NCBI GenBank assembly: GCA_015231375.1
Contig: JADGBT010000005.1
Coordinates: 64,310-128,309, forward strand
Direction: 5' to 3'
DNA length: 64,000 nt
Source: Magnetococcales bacterium
GTDB taxonomy: Bacteria > Pseudomonadota > Magnetococcia > Magnetococcales > Magnetaquicoccaceae
The notes below the pieces were generated by a model that had not been told where the DNA came from, did not search any database, and worked only from the letters and a program-made list of their open reading frames with translations. Every line of letters starts with the position of its first letter. Position 1 is the first letter of the stretch. Of the stretch, positions 49,554 to 59,800 are shown one piece after another. A program made the translations under genes and the position numbers.

Positions 49554-52397
49554 TCATGACACCGATTCGGACACATTGCACGGATCCAGATCCATCCGCT
49601 TGACTGCCGGATGCCCCTGGATCAAAATCCGCAACAGGGCGTCGAGCGGAACCGGTTTTTGCAAACAGTCGTCGGCGCCGGCCTGAAGCGCGCGCGACAC
49701 CGTATCGTCGGGCTGCGCGGCATCGATCAGGACAATCACCGACAGCACACGGGTCGGTTCTCCCTGACGCAACACGCGCAACGCCTCCTGACCGCCGGCG
49801 AGAAAAATCCGGCTTTCCATCAGCACCAGATTGATGGCCGGTTCCCGCTCCAGCATCTCCCGGGCCTTGCCCTCGTCCCGCGCCACCAGAATCCGACCGA
49901 CGCGCTTTTCCAGCGCCTGGGCCAAACCGAAGGTGCTGCGCATATCCGCATCCACGATCAGCACCGTGACCGAGGGATCCTCCCGCACCGGTTCGGTGGA
50001 TCCTGCCTCTCCGACGACCTCCCGTTCCCCGCCAGGACCGCGCGTGAAGACGACCGGCTTGGGCGTGCCGAGCCAGTCGGCCAGGGCGCTGAACAGCTTG
50101 AGCGGCTCCACCGGTTTGGGCAGATAATCGCTGGCTCCCGCCTCCATGCACTGATCCCGGTCCCCGGGCATGACCTTGGCGGTCAAGGCCAGCATGGGCA
50201 GACGGCTGAAACGACTCTGCGAGCGGATCTGGCGCATCGCCTCCAGTCCATCCATCTCCGGCATCATGATGTCCATCAACACCAGATCCACATCGGGATG
50301 GGCCTCCAGCATCTCGATGGCATCCCGTCCGTTGCGGGCGGTGTGGATGGCCCCCACCCGGCTTTCGAGCAACTGCCGCAACGCAAACAGATTGCGCGTG
50401 TCGTCATCCACGATCAACAGGATACGGGTCGGATCCCGGAAGGTGGGCTCCGGCGCGGTGATGTCGTTTTCCTCCTCCGGGGCCAGGACGTGGCGGGGTC
50501 GGCGGGGATCCAGGGATTCCGGAGGAATGGCGGGAATCAGCAACGAAAAGGTGGAGCCTTGCCCCAAATGGCTCTCCACCCGAATCTCGCCGCCGATCAA
50601 CTCCGCGAACTTGCGGGAAATGGACAGTCCCAAACCGGTGCCGCCGTACTGGCGGCTGGTGGTGCCATCCACCTGCCGGAACGCCTCGAAGATCTGTTCG
50701 CGTTTGTCCTCCGGAATGCCGATCCCGGAGTCGTTCACCACAATGGCCACGCAGGTGTCTGCGGCGAGGGCGGGATTGAGCAGCACCGTGCCCGCAGGGA
50801 GTCGGGTCACCCGCACCCGGACATGGCCCTGGGCCGTGAACTTGAAGGCGTTGGAGAGAAAATTGCGGACCACCTGTTCCACCTTGGCCCAATCGGTACG
50901 CCACTCCAACGGGAGGCCCGGATCGACGGCGCAACGGAAATCGATGCCTTTCTGTTCGGCCACCGGACGGAACAACCGTTCGACGCCACGCAGAAACGAC
51001 TCGAATCCCCGGGTTTCCCAAAGCACATCCATTCTCCCGGCCTCCACCTTGGAGAGGTCCAGGATGTCGTTGATCAGACGCAACAGATCGCTGCCGCTTT
51101 CATGGATCACCTGGGCCGACTCCACCTGCGCACGGGTCAGATTGCGCTCCTCGTTTCTGGCCAGCATCCTGGCCAGAATCAGCAGACTGTTGAGCGGAGT
51201 GCGCAACTCGTGGGACATGTTGGCCAGAAATTCGGATTTGTAGCGGCTGGCATTGGCCAGTTCGTGGGCCTTCTCCTTGAAAACATGCGCCGCCAGGGCC
51301 ATGGTGCCGATTTCGTCCGAACGGCCCGTGCCGGGAATCTCCGCGTCCATGCGTCCTCTGGCCAGATGCTGCAACGTCAGGGTCATGGCGCGGATGGGAG
51401 TCGAGATGTCCCGGCTGATCCGCCAGGCGAGAAACAGCCCAAGCAGCAAAGCCCCGAAGGAGACCCAGCGGGCGATGGTCTCGGACTGGGCAATGGCCGT
51501 GATCATGTCCGCTTCGGCCTGGGCCTGATCCCGCAAGGTCAAATCCTTGAGTTCCCGCGCCAGATGGGCAATTTCCGCCGCCTCGCCCCCCATGACCACA
51601 TAAACCAGATGCATATAGGCGCGGGTGGCCCGCACCATGCCGTTGAACGCCTGATCGAAACGGGTGATCCCGGTCTGCAGCGCCTGCACGGTCTCCGTCT
51701 CGCTGCCCCCCTGCCCCAGGTGGGTTGCCAATTGCGTCAACAGCCGTTCGATCCGGGGCAGACGGTCAAGATTCTCCCGCACCAGCCGGGAGTTGGGTTT
51801 GATCAGAAACCGTAGCGCGTCCCGTTGGGCGTACAGCAGTTTCTCTTGCAACAGGCCGGACAGCAACGACCCTTCCGAATCCGACCGGGCGCGCCGCTCC
51901 TCGCCCAGGCGTGACAGCATCTCCACGCTGCTGTCGCCGAATCCGGCCATCCGGGAGAAGGCCATTTCATCCCGCAAGGAGCGCTCCTCGATGGCCGAGG
52001 TGAAGCTGTCGGAATAGATCTCCAGATGGGCATCCATGCGATCCAGGATCGCCAGACGCGCCGGATCGTGAATCATCTCCCTGGCTTTGGTCATCTGGAT
52101 GACCAGCAGTTGGCGCTGCTCCTTGACCCGTTCCGCCACGCCCGCGTACCCCGAATAGGTGTAGGCCAGCACGCCGCGTTGCAGTTCCAGCACATTGCGT
52201 TCCAGCTCCAGGATCTCCCGCACCACCTGGTTGGCCTCGCGATGGCGGTTGAAATAAAAGACCGCGTTGTCGAATCCCAGCTTGCCGACCACCGCCTCCG
52301 CGACCACGATCAACAGGATCACCCCGAATCCGGCGAAAATCCGCACCCCGATGGTGCGTGGCATGCGCAACGCAAACTTGAACATCGCCGTGAACAT
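49554..52397 (-). CDS. Membrane hybrid histidine kinase (TM-sensor-TM-HAMP-HisKA-HATPase-REC-REC*)
   Basis: 947 residues: helix 1 (about 17-37), a long helical periplasmic domain (~40-310), helix 2 (~315-330), HAMP, HisKA with His396 ([14 protein letters not shown]), ATPase (NDSGIGI, GGTGLGLSI), receiver 1 with Asp709 (LMDIMMPEMDG), and receiver 2 in which the acceptor is Glu861 (LVLMESRIF), possibly locked in a phospho-like state. GAGGG precedes the ATG. The substrate-binding protein gene ends 19 bases upstream, so it may be the ligand-binding partner. Confidence 0.93.
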   Translation of the reverse strand: MFTAMFKFALRMPRTIGVRIFAGFGVILLIVVAEAVVGKLGFDNAVFYFNRHREANQVVREILELERNVLELQRGVLAYTYSGYAGVAERVKEQRQLLVIQMTKAREMIHDPARLAILDRMDAHLEIYSDSFTSAIEERSLRDEMAFSRMAGFGDSSVEMLSRLGEERRARSDSEGSLLSGLLQEKLLYAQRDALRFLIKPNSRLVRENLDRLPRIERLLTQLATHLGQGGSETETVQALQTGITRFDQAFNGMVRATRAYMHLVYVVMGGEAAEIAHLARELKDLTLRDQAQAEADMITAIAQSETIARWVSFGALLLGLFLAWRISRDISTPIRAMTLTLQHLARGRMDAEIPGTGRSDEIGTMALAAHVFKEKAHELANASRYKSEFLANMSHELRTPLNSLLILARMLARNEERNLTRAQVESAQVIHESGSDLLRLINDILDLSKVEAGRMDVLWETRGFESFLRGVERLFRPVAEQKGIDFRCAVDPGLPLEWRTDWAKVEQVVRNFLSNAFKFTAQGHVRVRVTRLPAGTVLLNPALAADTCVAIVVNDSGIGIPEDKREQIFEAFRQVDGTTSRQYGGTGLGLSISRKFAELIGGEIRVESHLGQGSTFSLLIPAIPPESLDPRRPRHVLAPEEENDITAPEPTFRDPTRILLIVDDDTRNLFALRQLLESRVGAIHTARNGRDAIEMLEAHPDVDLVLMDIMMPEMDGLEAMRQIRSQSRFSRLPMLALTAKVMPGDRDQCMEAGASDYLPKPVEPLKLFSALADWLGTPKPVVFTRGPGGEREVVGEAGSTEPVREDPSVTVLIVDADMRSTFGLAQALEKRVGRILVARDEGKAREMLEREPAINLVLMESRIFLAGGQEALRVLRQGEPTRVLSVIVLIDAAQPDDTVSRALQAGADDCLQKPVPLDALLRILIQGHPAVKRMDLDPCNVSESVS

Positions 52398-52416
52398 CGC
52401 CGTTTTCCCTCACGCG

Positions 52417-53925
52417 TCAGGAGAGCAGAAATTCGTGCCACCGGGGCAGGGAGTACTCGTAAGTATCCATGACCGTGTTCCAGACCGCCACATTGGCGAA
52501 GCGTTGCCAATACGAACCGCCATTGCGCACCATGCCGCGACGCACGGCGATCCGTCCCTCCGGTCCCAGGAGATCCTCGCGGGCCGGTTTGCCTTCATAC
52601 CAATAGTCCCACTCCGCCGAACTCATGAACGGACGGGAGCGCTCCGGATTGGAGATGTAATACCCCTGACGGGCGACAAAGGCGCCGGGCCAACCGGAAA
52701 GCCACCAGTTCATGAAGTCATACGCCATCTCCTTGCGCCGTCCTCCGGTGCGCGAGGAGAGACACATCACCCCATGCCAGGCCCGATATCCCTCCTTGGG
52801 CGCGGCATAGACGGCGGGAATCCCCTGTTCGTTCAAGTCGGCCACCGCCGGAGAGAACATGCTGGCCACCACAGCCCGCCCCGTGGCCAGCATGCTGGCC
52901 GACTCCGGCACCGAGGTCCAGAATCCGCTGAAGTGTCCCCGGCGTTTCAGGCCGATCAGCAATTCAAACAATTGATCCACCTCGTTCTCGCTCATGTTGC
53001 CCATGTCCCGGAAACGCATCAGACCCTGCGCCTCGGCGGCCAGGGCCAGATCGAAGATGCCGATGGTCGGTTCGTTGATCACCGCCACCTTGCCGTGCCA
53101 CTGTTCATCCAGCAGCCATCCCCAGCTTTCGGTTTCGTAGGCGCGCCCTTTAGGAATGACCCGGCTGTCGTAGCCAAAGGAGTCCACATTGTGGACATAA
53201 GGCAAAAAACTGATCCCCTTGCCCGGCGTGGCTCCCAGTCCGCCATCCGGCTGGACATACAGCAGGGTATGAGGCGCGTCGCCCAGGCCGACGCGCGCTT
53301 CGGGGGTCAATCGACCGATCTTGGTCAGGTTGTTGACCTCCTCCCAATAACGCAGACGTTCGATCTCGATGGGCTGGATGGAACCGGCGCGCCACAGGAT
53401 GTGAATGCTGTTGCTCCACTGTTCGTACAGGTCGAAGTCCTGCGGACGGGCGGAGGCTTTCTGCTGGACCAGGGCATCCCCCCCCGGCTCGAAATGGATG
53501 GAAAATCCCAGATCCTCTTCGGCCTTCTTGCGGATCGCCTCCCGCAGGGTGACGTGGGTACCCAGCACCCGCAACACCGGCGGCTCGGAGGCGTGGACAA
53601 ACGGCGCGCCCCGCCACAGCACCCCGGCCCCCAGCACCCCGGCCACACCGAGCAGTTGCCGCCGGGACAGACCCGACTCCGAAGCAGGACTCGGCGCGGG
53701 ACTTGGAACAGGACTCGGTGCAGGACTCGGTACAGGACTTGGAACAGGACTCAGCGCGGGACTCGGAACAGGACTCGGTACAGGACTTGGAACAGGACTC
53801 AGCGCGGGACTCGAAACAGAACTCGGTGCGAAACCTGGAACACAATTTGGAACAGGGCTCGGCGCGGCACTCGGAACAGCAGTCGGCGCGGAACCCGGAA
53901 CAGGACTTGAACTCGTGCTGGACAT
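52417..53925 (-). CDS. Tat-signal extracellular solute-binding protein with N-terminal Ser-Pro-Val-Pro repeats
   Basis: 502 residues. The start MSSTSSSPVPG leads into ~85 residues of SPVP/SPAL/SPAP repeats, then the twin-arginine motif SRRQLLGVAGVLGAG and a cleavage site near HASEP. The mature part resembles PotD/family-1 binding proteins (DLYEQWSNSIHILW, ALAAEAQGL, YDFMNWWLSGWPGAFVARQGYY). GGGAG six bases before ATG 53925 supports the start, and no alternative start follows the repeats. No transporter genes adjoin; it lies between two hybrid kinases, so a sensory role is likely. Ligand unknown. Confidence 0.85.
   Translation of the reverse strand: MSSTSSSPVPGSAPTAVPSAAPSPVPNCVPGFAPSSVSSPALSPVPSPVPSPVPSPALSPVPSPVPSPAPSPVPSPAPSPASESGLSRRQLLGVAGVLGAGVLWRGAPFVHASEPPVLRVLGTHVTLREAIRKKAEEDLGFSIHFEPGGDALVQQKASARPQDFDLYEQWSNSIHILWRAGSIQPIEIERLRYWEEVNNLTKIGRLTPEARVGLGDAPHTLLYVQPDGGLGATPGKGISFLPYVHNVDSFGYDSRVIPKGRAYETESWGWLLDEQWHGKVAVINEPTIGIFDLALAAEAQGLMRFRDMGNMSENEVDQLFELLIGLKRRGHFSGFWTSVPESASMLATGRAVVASMFSPAVADLNEQGIPAVYAAPKEGYRAWHGVMCLSSRTGGRRKEMAYDFMNWWLSGWPGAFVARQGYYISNPERSRPFMSSAEWDYWYEGKPAREDLLGPEGRIAVRRGMVRNGGSYWQRFANVAVWNTVMDTYEYSLPRWHEFLLS
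53687..53914. repeat. 12-bp/48-bp coding minisatellite
   Basis: Nineteen consecutive 12-base units related to GGACTCGGAACA, encoding Ser-Pro-Val-Pro-type tetrapeptides on the minus strand. Within it, 53723-53770 and 53771-53818 are 48-base higher-order copies differing at one base. Outer units are more divergent than inner ones, as expected for ongoing slippage. Confidence 0.92.
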
Positions 53926-53951
53926 GGAAGACTCCCGGATGTGAACAAGGG

Positions 53952-56732
53952 TCAGGGGAGTTGGAAGTCGCGCCACACCGCTTCCAGTTGTCTTTGAACC
54001 GCAGCGCCTTCTTCCAGCACCTGATTCAAGGAGTCCTGAAGCTGGGCCAGGGCCGCTTCACGGGCGACCAACTGCTCCAGTTCGGCGCACAGTGCGGAGA
54101 AACGCGCAGCCCCGAACGTGCTGGAAGTGCCCTTGAGCTTGTGGGAGACCTGACGCAACCCTTCGGAATCGTGCATCTCCCAGGCGGTGCGCAGCGCGTC
54201 GAGGCGGCCCGGCAAATTCTTGAGAAACATCTCCAGGATGCGCACGAATCCCCGTCCGGTCTCCTCCTTGAGCTGGGCCAGGGTATCCGGATCGATCACC
54301 ACCCGCGTCGGGGAGGGCGGTGGCACAGCCCGTTTGACCACGGGAGACGCGGCCACGGGAAGCGGATGCCCATGGCCGACATACCGGCCCAACACCTCCA
54401 GCAGATCCCCGCGTCGCAACGGCTTGGACAGATGCTGATCACACCCGGCGGCCAGGGTCTGTTCCACGTCTTCTTTCATGGCGTTGGCGGTCAGGGCGAC
54501 CACCGGAGTCCGTTTCATGCCCCGCAACCCCTCCAGAGCGCGAATGCGCCGGGTGGTCTCCAGGCCGTCCATGTCCGGCATCATCACATCCATGAAGATC
54601 AGGTCAAACCGGGACGATTCCACCTGCAACAAGGCTTCGGCGCCGCTGGCCACCTCCACCAGTTGATACGGTCCACCCTCCAGAAAGGCGCCGACCACCA
54701 GACGGTTGTCCTCGGTATCGTCCACCAGCAGAATGCGGGGATGGGCAATCCGCTCCCCGGTTTCCGGAGTCAGGCCGTTTCCTCCCGTCACCGACACCTC
54801 TTCCTCAAGCGCGGCGCTGGGCAATCGCACCGTGAAATGGAACACGCTGCCCACGCCCACCCGGCTCTCCACCCAGATCCGCCCGCCCATATGATGCACC
54901 AGTTGCTGGCAGATGTTCAATCCCAGTCCGGTTCCCCCGAAACGACGGGTGGTGGAATCTTCGGCCTGCATGAACGGCAGAAAGATCGCCTCCAGCCGAT
55001 CCTCGGAGATGCCGATGCCGGTATCCTGGATGGCGCAATGGACCATCTCCCCGTCCAGGGCGTCGGCCTGCAAGACGATCTGCCCCTGCTGGGTGAACTT
55101 GACCGCGTTGCCCAACAGATTCAACAGGATCTGACGCAACCGCTGGGGATCGCCCAAGGCGTGGTGCGGCAGGCCGGGATCCACCGTGCAGACCAGATCG
55201 ATCCCTTTGGCCACGGCTCCGGGACGGGTGATGGCCACAGCCTGACGGATTTCGGCCTCCGGGGAGAAGGTGATCTGCTCCAGACGCAGTTGACCCGCCT
55301 CGATCTTGGACAGATCCAGGATGTCGTTGATCAGCGCCATGAGGGCATCCCCGGCCCGATTGGCGATCTGCACGAACTGGCGTTCCCGGGGGGAGAGACG
55401 CGGCGACTCCCGCAACATCTCCCCCATGCCCAGGATGGTATTCATGGGCGTGCGGATTTCGTGGCTCATGGTGGCCAGAAAACGACTCTTGGCCCGACTG
55501 GCCCGATCCGCCTCCTGCTTGGCCATGCGCAGAGCGTTTTCCAGCAGTTGCCGGTCGGTGATGTCGATCACCACGCCATTCCAGGTGGTGTCTCCGTTGG
55601 GTTCGTCGTGGGGCGTGGACTGAACCTGCAACCAGCGGGTCTGACCCGACACGATGAACCGCCCGATCCACAAGAAAGGCTCCTTGTTGCGCGCCACCCG
55701 CATGTTGAGCCGAATGATCTCCTCCTGCTCGTCGGGATGGGCGGAACGAAATACCAAGGACAGATCCTTCATCAGCGCTTCCCGCTCCTGCCCCAGCAGG
55801 GTGCAAAACGGCTGACTGACATAATCGAAGGACATGGCCCCAAGCGTGCTGTAACGAAATTTGTACACCCCCACCGGAATCCGCGACGCCAACTCCTCGT
55901 AGCGCTCCTGGCCCTGACGGATCTCCTCTTCCATCCGCTTGCGCGAGGAGATGTCCTGATGGGTGCCGACCATCCGCAGCGGTGCGCCGTTGCGATTGCG
56001 GGCCACCACCTTGCCCCGGTCCAGAATCCACAGCCACTCCCCGTTGCGGGTGCGCAGCCGATGTTCGGTCTGATAAAACGGGGTACGACCCGCCATGTGC
56101 AGATCCAGAACCGACAGAACCGACACGCGATCGTCCGGATGGATCAACCCCTCCCAGGCGCGCACATGGGGTTCCAGATCGTTCGGCCCATACCCGAGCA
56201 TGCCGGTCAGTCTGGTACTGAAATAGACTTCTCCGGAAGAAATATCCCAGTCCCACACCCCGTCATCACTGCCTTCCAAGGCGAGCTTGAAACGCTCCTC
56301 GGTGATCTGCAACTCCTGGCGCAACCGCTCGGACTCGACGCGGGCATTGTACAAGTTGAGAAAAAGCGATACCTTGGCATGCAGAACCACCTCATTGACC
56401 GGTTTTTCGATATAATCGACCGCTCCGGTCCCGTATCCCTGAAGACGATGGAATTCATCCTTGCAGGCCGCCGTCACGAACAGAATCGGCAAGTTCCGCG
56501 TCCGCTCCAGCTTGAACGCCGTCCGCGCCACCTCGAAACCGTCCATGCCCGGCATGTCCACATCCAGCAGCACCAGAGCCAGCTCATGTTCCAGCATCAT
56601 TCCCAAAGCCTCGTTGCCGGAACCCGCCTCCAGAATCTCGGCCTGCACCCCGGTCAACAAGGCGCGCATTGCCTTGAGATTGGCCGGCTTGTCGTCGACG
56701 ATGAGGATTCGGGGTCGCATGGATTCGTTCAT
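53952..56732 (-). CDS. Cytoplasmic hybrid histidine kinase (REC-PAS-PAS-HisKA-HATPase-REC-HPt)
   Basis: 926 residues, no membrane helix. Receiver 1 has Asp57 (LVLLDVDMPGMDG); two PAS domains (~145-270, ~280-400) include WDWDISSGEVYFS; HisKA has His424 (SHEIRTPMN); the ATPase has DTGIGI and GGTGLGLNI; receiver 2 has Asp715 (FMDVMMPDMDG); the HPt has His864 (VSHKLKGTSS). All phosphorelay modules are in one chain. It begins the set kinase, binding protein, kinase, diguanylate cyclase, with 26 bases to the binding-protein gene. Confidence 0.93.
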   Translation of the reverse strand: MNESMRPRILIVDDKPANLKAMRALLTGVQAEILEAGSGNEALGMMLEHELALVLLDVDMPGMDGFEVARTAFKLERTRNLPILFVTAACKDEFHRLQGYGTGAVDYIEKPVNEVVLHAKVSLFLNLYNARVESERLRQELQITEERFKLALEGSDDGVWDWDISSGEVYFSTRLTGMLGYGPNDLEPHVRAWEGLIHPDDRVSVLSVLDLHMAGRTPFYQTEHRLRTRNGEWLWILDRGKVVARNRNGAPLRMVGTHQDISSRKRMEEEIRQGQERYEELASRIPVGVYKFRYSTLGAMSFDYVSQPFCTLLGQEREALMKDLSLVFRSAHPDEQEEIIRLNMRVARNKEPFLWIGRFIVSGQTRWLQVQSTPHDEPNGDTTWNGVVIDITDRQLLENALRMAKQEADRASRAKSRFLATMSHEIRTPMNTILGMGEMLRESPRLSPRERQFVQIANRAGDALMALINDILDLSKIEAGQLRLEQITFSPEAEIRQAVAITRPGAVAKGIDLVCTVDPGLPHHALGDPQRLRQILLNLLGNAVKFTQQGQIVLQADALDGEMVHCAIQDTGIGISEDRLEAIFLPFMQAEDSTTRRFGGTGLGLNICQQLVHHMGGRIWVESRVGVGSVFHFTVRLPSAALEEEVSVTGGNGLTPETGERIAHPRILLVDDTEDNRLVVGAFLEGGPYQLVEVASGAEALLQVESSRFDLIFMDVMMPDMDGLETTRRIRALEGLRGMKRTPVVALTANAMKEDVEQTLAAGCDQHLSKPLRRGDLLEVLGRYVGHGHPLPVAASPVVKRAVPPPSPTRVVIDPDTLAQLKEETGRGFVRILEMFLKNLPGRLDALRTAWEMHDSEGLRQVSHKLKGTSSTFGAARFSALCAELEQLVAREAALAQLQDSLNQVLEEGAAVQRQLEAVWRDFQLP

Positions 56733-56820
56733 GTCTGCTCTGTACGGTTTGAGACTTGACGCTCTTCTGCAATTTCTGCAATATACGCAAATATTGTAGA
56801 TCAGTTCAAGGAAAAAGTCA

Positions 56821-59800
56821 ATGGCCGAATGGTTCTCACAACAAATGGATTATATCTATTTTGTCTACGGATTGAGCTTTCTCATTCTGGGCGTGGTCTG
56901 TCAATCCATGCCCAGAAACGACCCCTCCGGGCTTTCCTGGCGTCTGCTGGGAGGATTCGGTCTGAGCCATGGGGTGAGCGAATGGCTGGAACTGCTCGAA
57001 ATGATATTCGGAGACTCCCCGGAATTCTACGCGTTCCGTTTTTTCGTTCACGCCATCTCGTTTCTGCTCCTGGCGGAGTTTGCCCTGTCGGGAATGGCGA
57101 CGCGACTGGCGCGCCCGTGGACGCCCGGACTCTCCTTGCTCCCCCTGACCGCCGTGGGGGTCGTCGCCTGGATGCAAGGGGTGGAATCGTTCCCGGTCTG
57201 GATACGCTACGGGCTGGTTCTGCCCTCCTGCCTGCTCGGCGCCGTGCTGTTCTGGCAAGCCGGAACCGCCTCCCGGCCAGGCAAACGGGCCTGGTTGCGT
57301 TTCGGGGCTGCGGGCATGCTGGGTTATGGATTGGCCAGCGGTCTGGTGGTGCCCACGATGCCTGTCTGGCCCGCCTCGGAGCTCAACAGCCAGATCTTCC
57401 TGGCCACCACCGGTGTCCCCATCCAACTGCTGCGCGCCGCCATGGCCATGCTGCTGACCATCGCCCTGTGGGGCGTGGCCACGGATCAACCCGAAATCAC
57501 CCCGCTGTTCCAGCAACAAAAACGCTATTTCTCCTTATTCATCGGCGGTTTCCTGCTGCTGCTCGGCGCCGGATGGGGATTGACCGAACACCTGGGCAAA
57601 CTCTATCAGGCCGATCAGTCCATGGCTCTGCGCAACGACCTGGAAGGACTCGCCAACCGCCTCAACCGGGAAACCTTCGCCATCGAAGGCAGCGTGATCG
57701 CCCTGGCGGGCATCATCCAACCCATGCTGCACGCCGCCCCGATGCCATCGGAACCGACCGAGGAAATCCAAAGCACCCTGGATCAACTGGCCTCGTCGGT
57801 CAAAGGCATCGCCTATCTGATGGATCCCAAAGGGGTGGTGTTCGCCGCTTCCAACCGGGATACCCCCGGCAGCTTCATGGGCAAGAGCTACCGCTTCCGC
57901 CCCTACTTCCAGGAGGCCCTGGAAGGCCGGATCGGACACTATTTCGCCTACGGGGTCACCTCCGGCGAACCGGGCTATTACGCCGGCGCCCCCATCCGCG
58001 CCCGGGGAAGCCAGGAGATCCTCGCGGTGGCGGTGATCAAAAAAACGCTCCTCGAAGCCGAACTGGGCTTCAAGAAATTCCCCCACGCCTTCCTGCTCAA
58101 TCCGGACGGCGTGGCCCTGCTCTCCGGCCAGACGGAGTTCTCCCCCCGACCCCTCTGGCCCCTGGATCCGACCCTCCAGAACCGTCTGGAAGACTCCAAA
58201 CAGTTCGGCCCCTTGCACGAACACAAACCGGTCTTCAAACAGGAACTGCTCAACGATACCCGGCTGGAAATCGAGTATACCCCGTACATCGTCGGGCGTC
58301 TGGCCATCAACCAGGACGGATGGTCGATCCTGCTGCTGAAACCCGAAAAGACCACCCGTGTCAACCGCATGCTGGGCATTCTCATCGCCCTGCTGATCAG
58401 CCTCTTGATGCTCACCTATTATCTGGTGCTCCACCGGGAGACCACGGTGCTGTTCAACGCCCGCAAAATGGCCGAAGACGCCAGCCAGACCAAATCCTAT
58501 TTCCTGGCCAACATGAGCCACGAAATCCGCACCCCGATCAACGCGATCATGGGCATGATCCATCTGGCCTTGCAGACCCATCTCAACACCCAGCAGCGCC
58601 ACTACCTCGCCCGCATCGAAGAGGCGGGACGCACCTTGTTGCACATCATCAACGACATTCTGGACTTCTCCAAAATCGAAGCCGGCAGACTCTCCCTGGA
58701 ATCCATCCCCTTCGCCTTGGACAAGGTGGCCGACCGGGTGGCCGCCATGGTGGCGCCCAAAACCCAGGACAAAGCCCTGGAGTTGATCGTCTTCGTGGAT
58801 CACCAACTCCCGCCGGTGCTGATGGGCGATCCCCTGCGGCTGGGACAGATCCTGCTCAACTTGATGAGCAACGCGGTCAAGTTCACCGAGACCGGGGAGG
58901 TCTCTTTGGAAATCCTGTGCGCCGGCCTCACCGATCGAAGCGCCCGGGTGGACTTCCGGGTGCGCGACACCGGCATCGGCATGAACCCGGAACAAATGGC
59001 GCGCCTTTTCAACGCCTTCACCCAGGCCGACTCCTCCACCACGCGGCGTTACGGCGGTACCGGGCTGGGTCTGGCCATCTGTCGCCATCTGGTGGAACAG
59101 ATGGGCGGCGAGATTCGACTGACCAGCGAACCGGGTCAGGGGAGCCAGTTCTCCTTCCAGCTCGCCTTTCCCCGCGCCGGACAACACGACACCCTGCCCG
59201 ACACCCCGGAAATCCCCTTGCGGCTGACCGCCTCCCGCCTGCTGGTGGCCGATGATCATCCCATGGCCCGCCGGGTATGTCGGGAGATGCTCGCGCCTTA
59301 TCCCTGCCGCATCGAGGAGGCGGAAAACGGCCTGCAAGCCGTGGATCGCGTGCTGCGCGCCGCCCAGCACGATCCGTTCGATCTGGTGCTCATGGACTGG
59401 CGCATGCCGGGCATGGATGGCCTGGAGGCATTGCGCCGCATCCGGGAGGAGTTGGGCCATCAGGCGCCGCCGATCATTCTGGTGACCGCGTTCGGTCATG
59501 ACGAGGTCAGCACCGAGGCCAGCCGCCAGGAGGTGCCCTGGTTGCTGATGAAACCCTTCACCGCCTCGGCGCTCCTGGAGATGATCGCCCACGCCCAGGG
59601 AGGAGGCGACAGGCCCCGGGTTCTGAAGCTCCACACCAAACCCGCCATCGGCGGACGGCTGCTGCTGGTGGAAGACAATGAACTCAATCAAGAGGTGGCC
59701 AAAGGCATTCTGGCCATGGCGGGGTGTCGGGTGGAGGTGGCGGTCAACGGGGTCGAGGCGCTGGAACAGGTGCAATCCGGCTCCTTCGATCTGGTGCTCA

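Noticed and set aside
53687-53914. CRISPR array
   Set aside because: Units are 12 bases with no spacers and are in-frame coding repeats.
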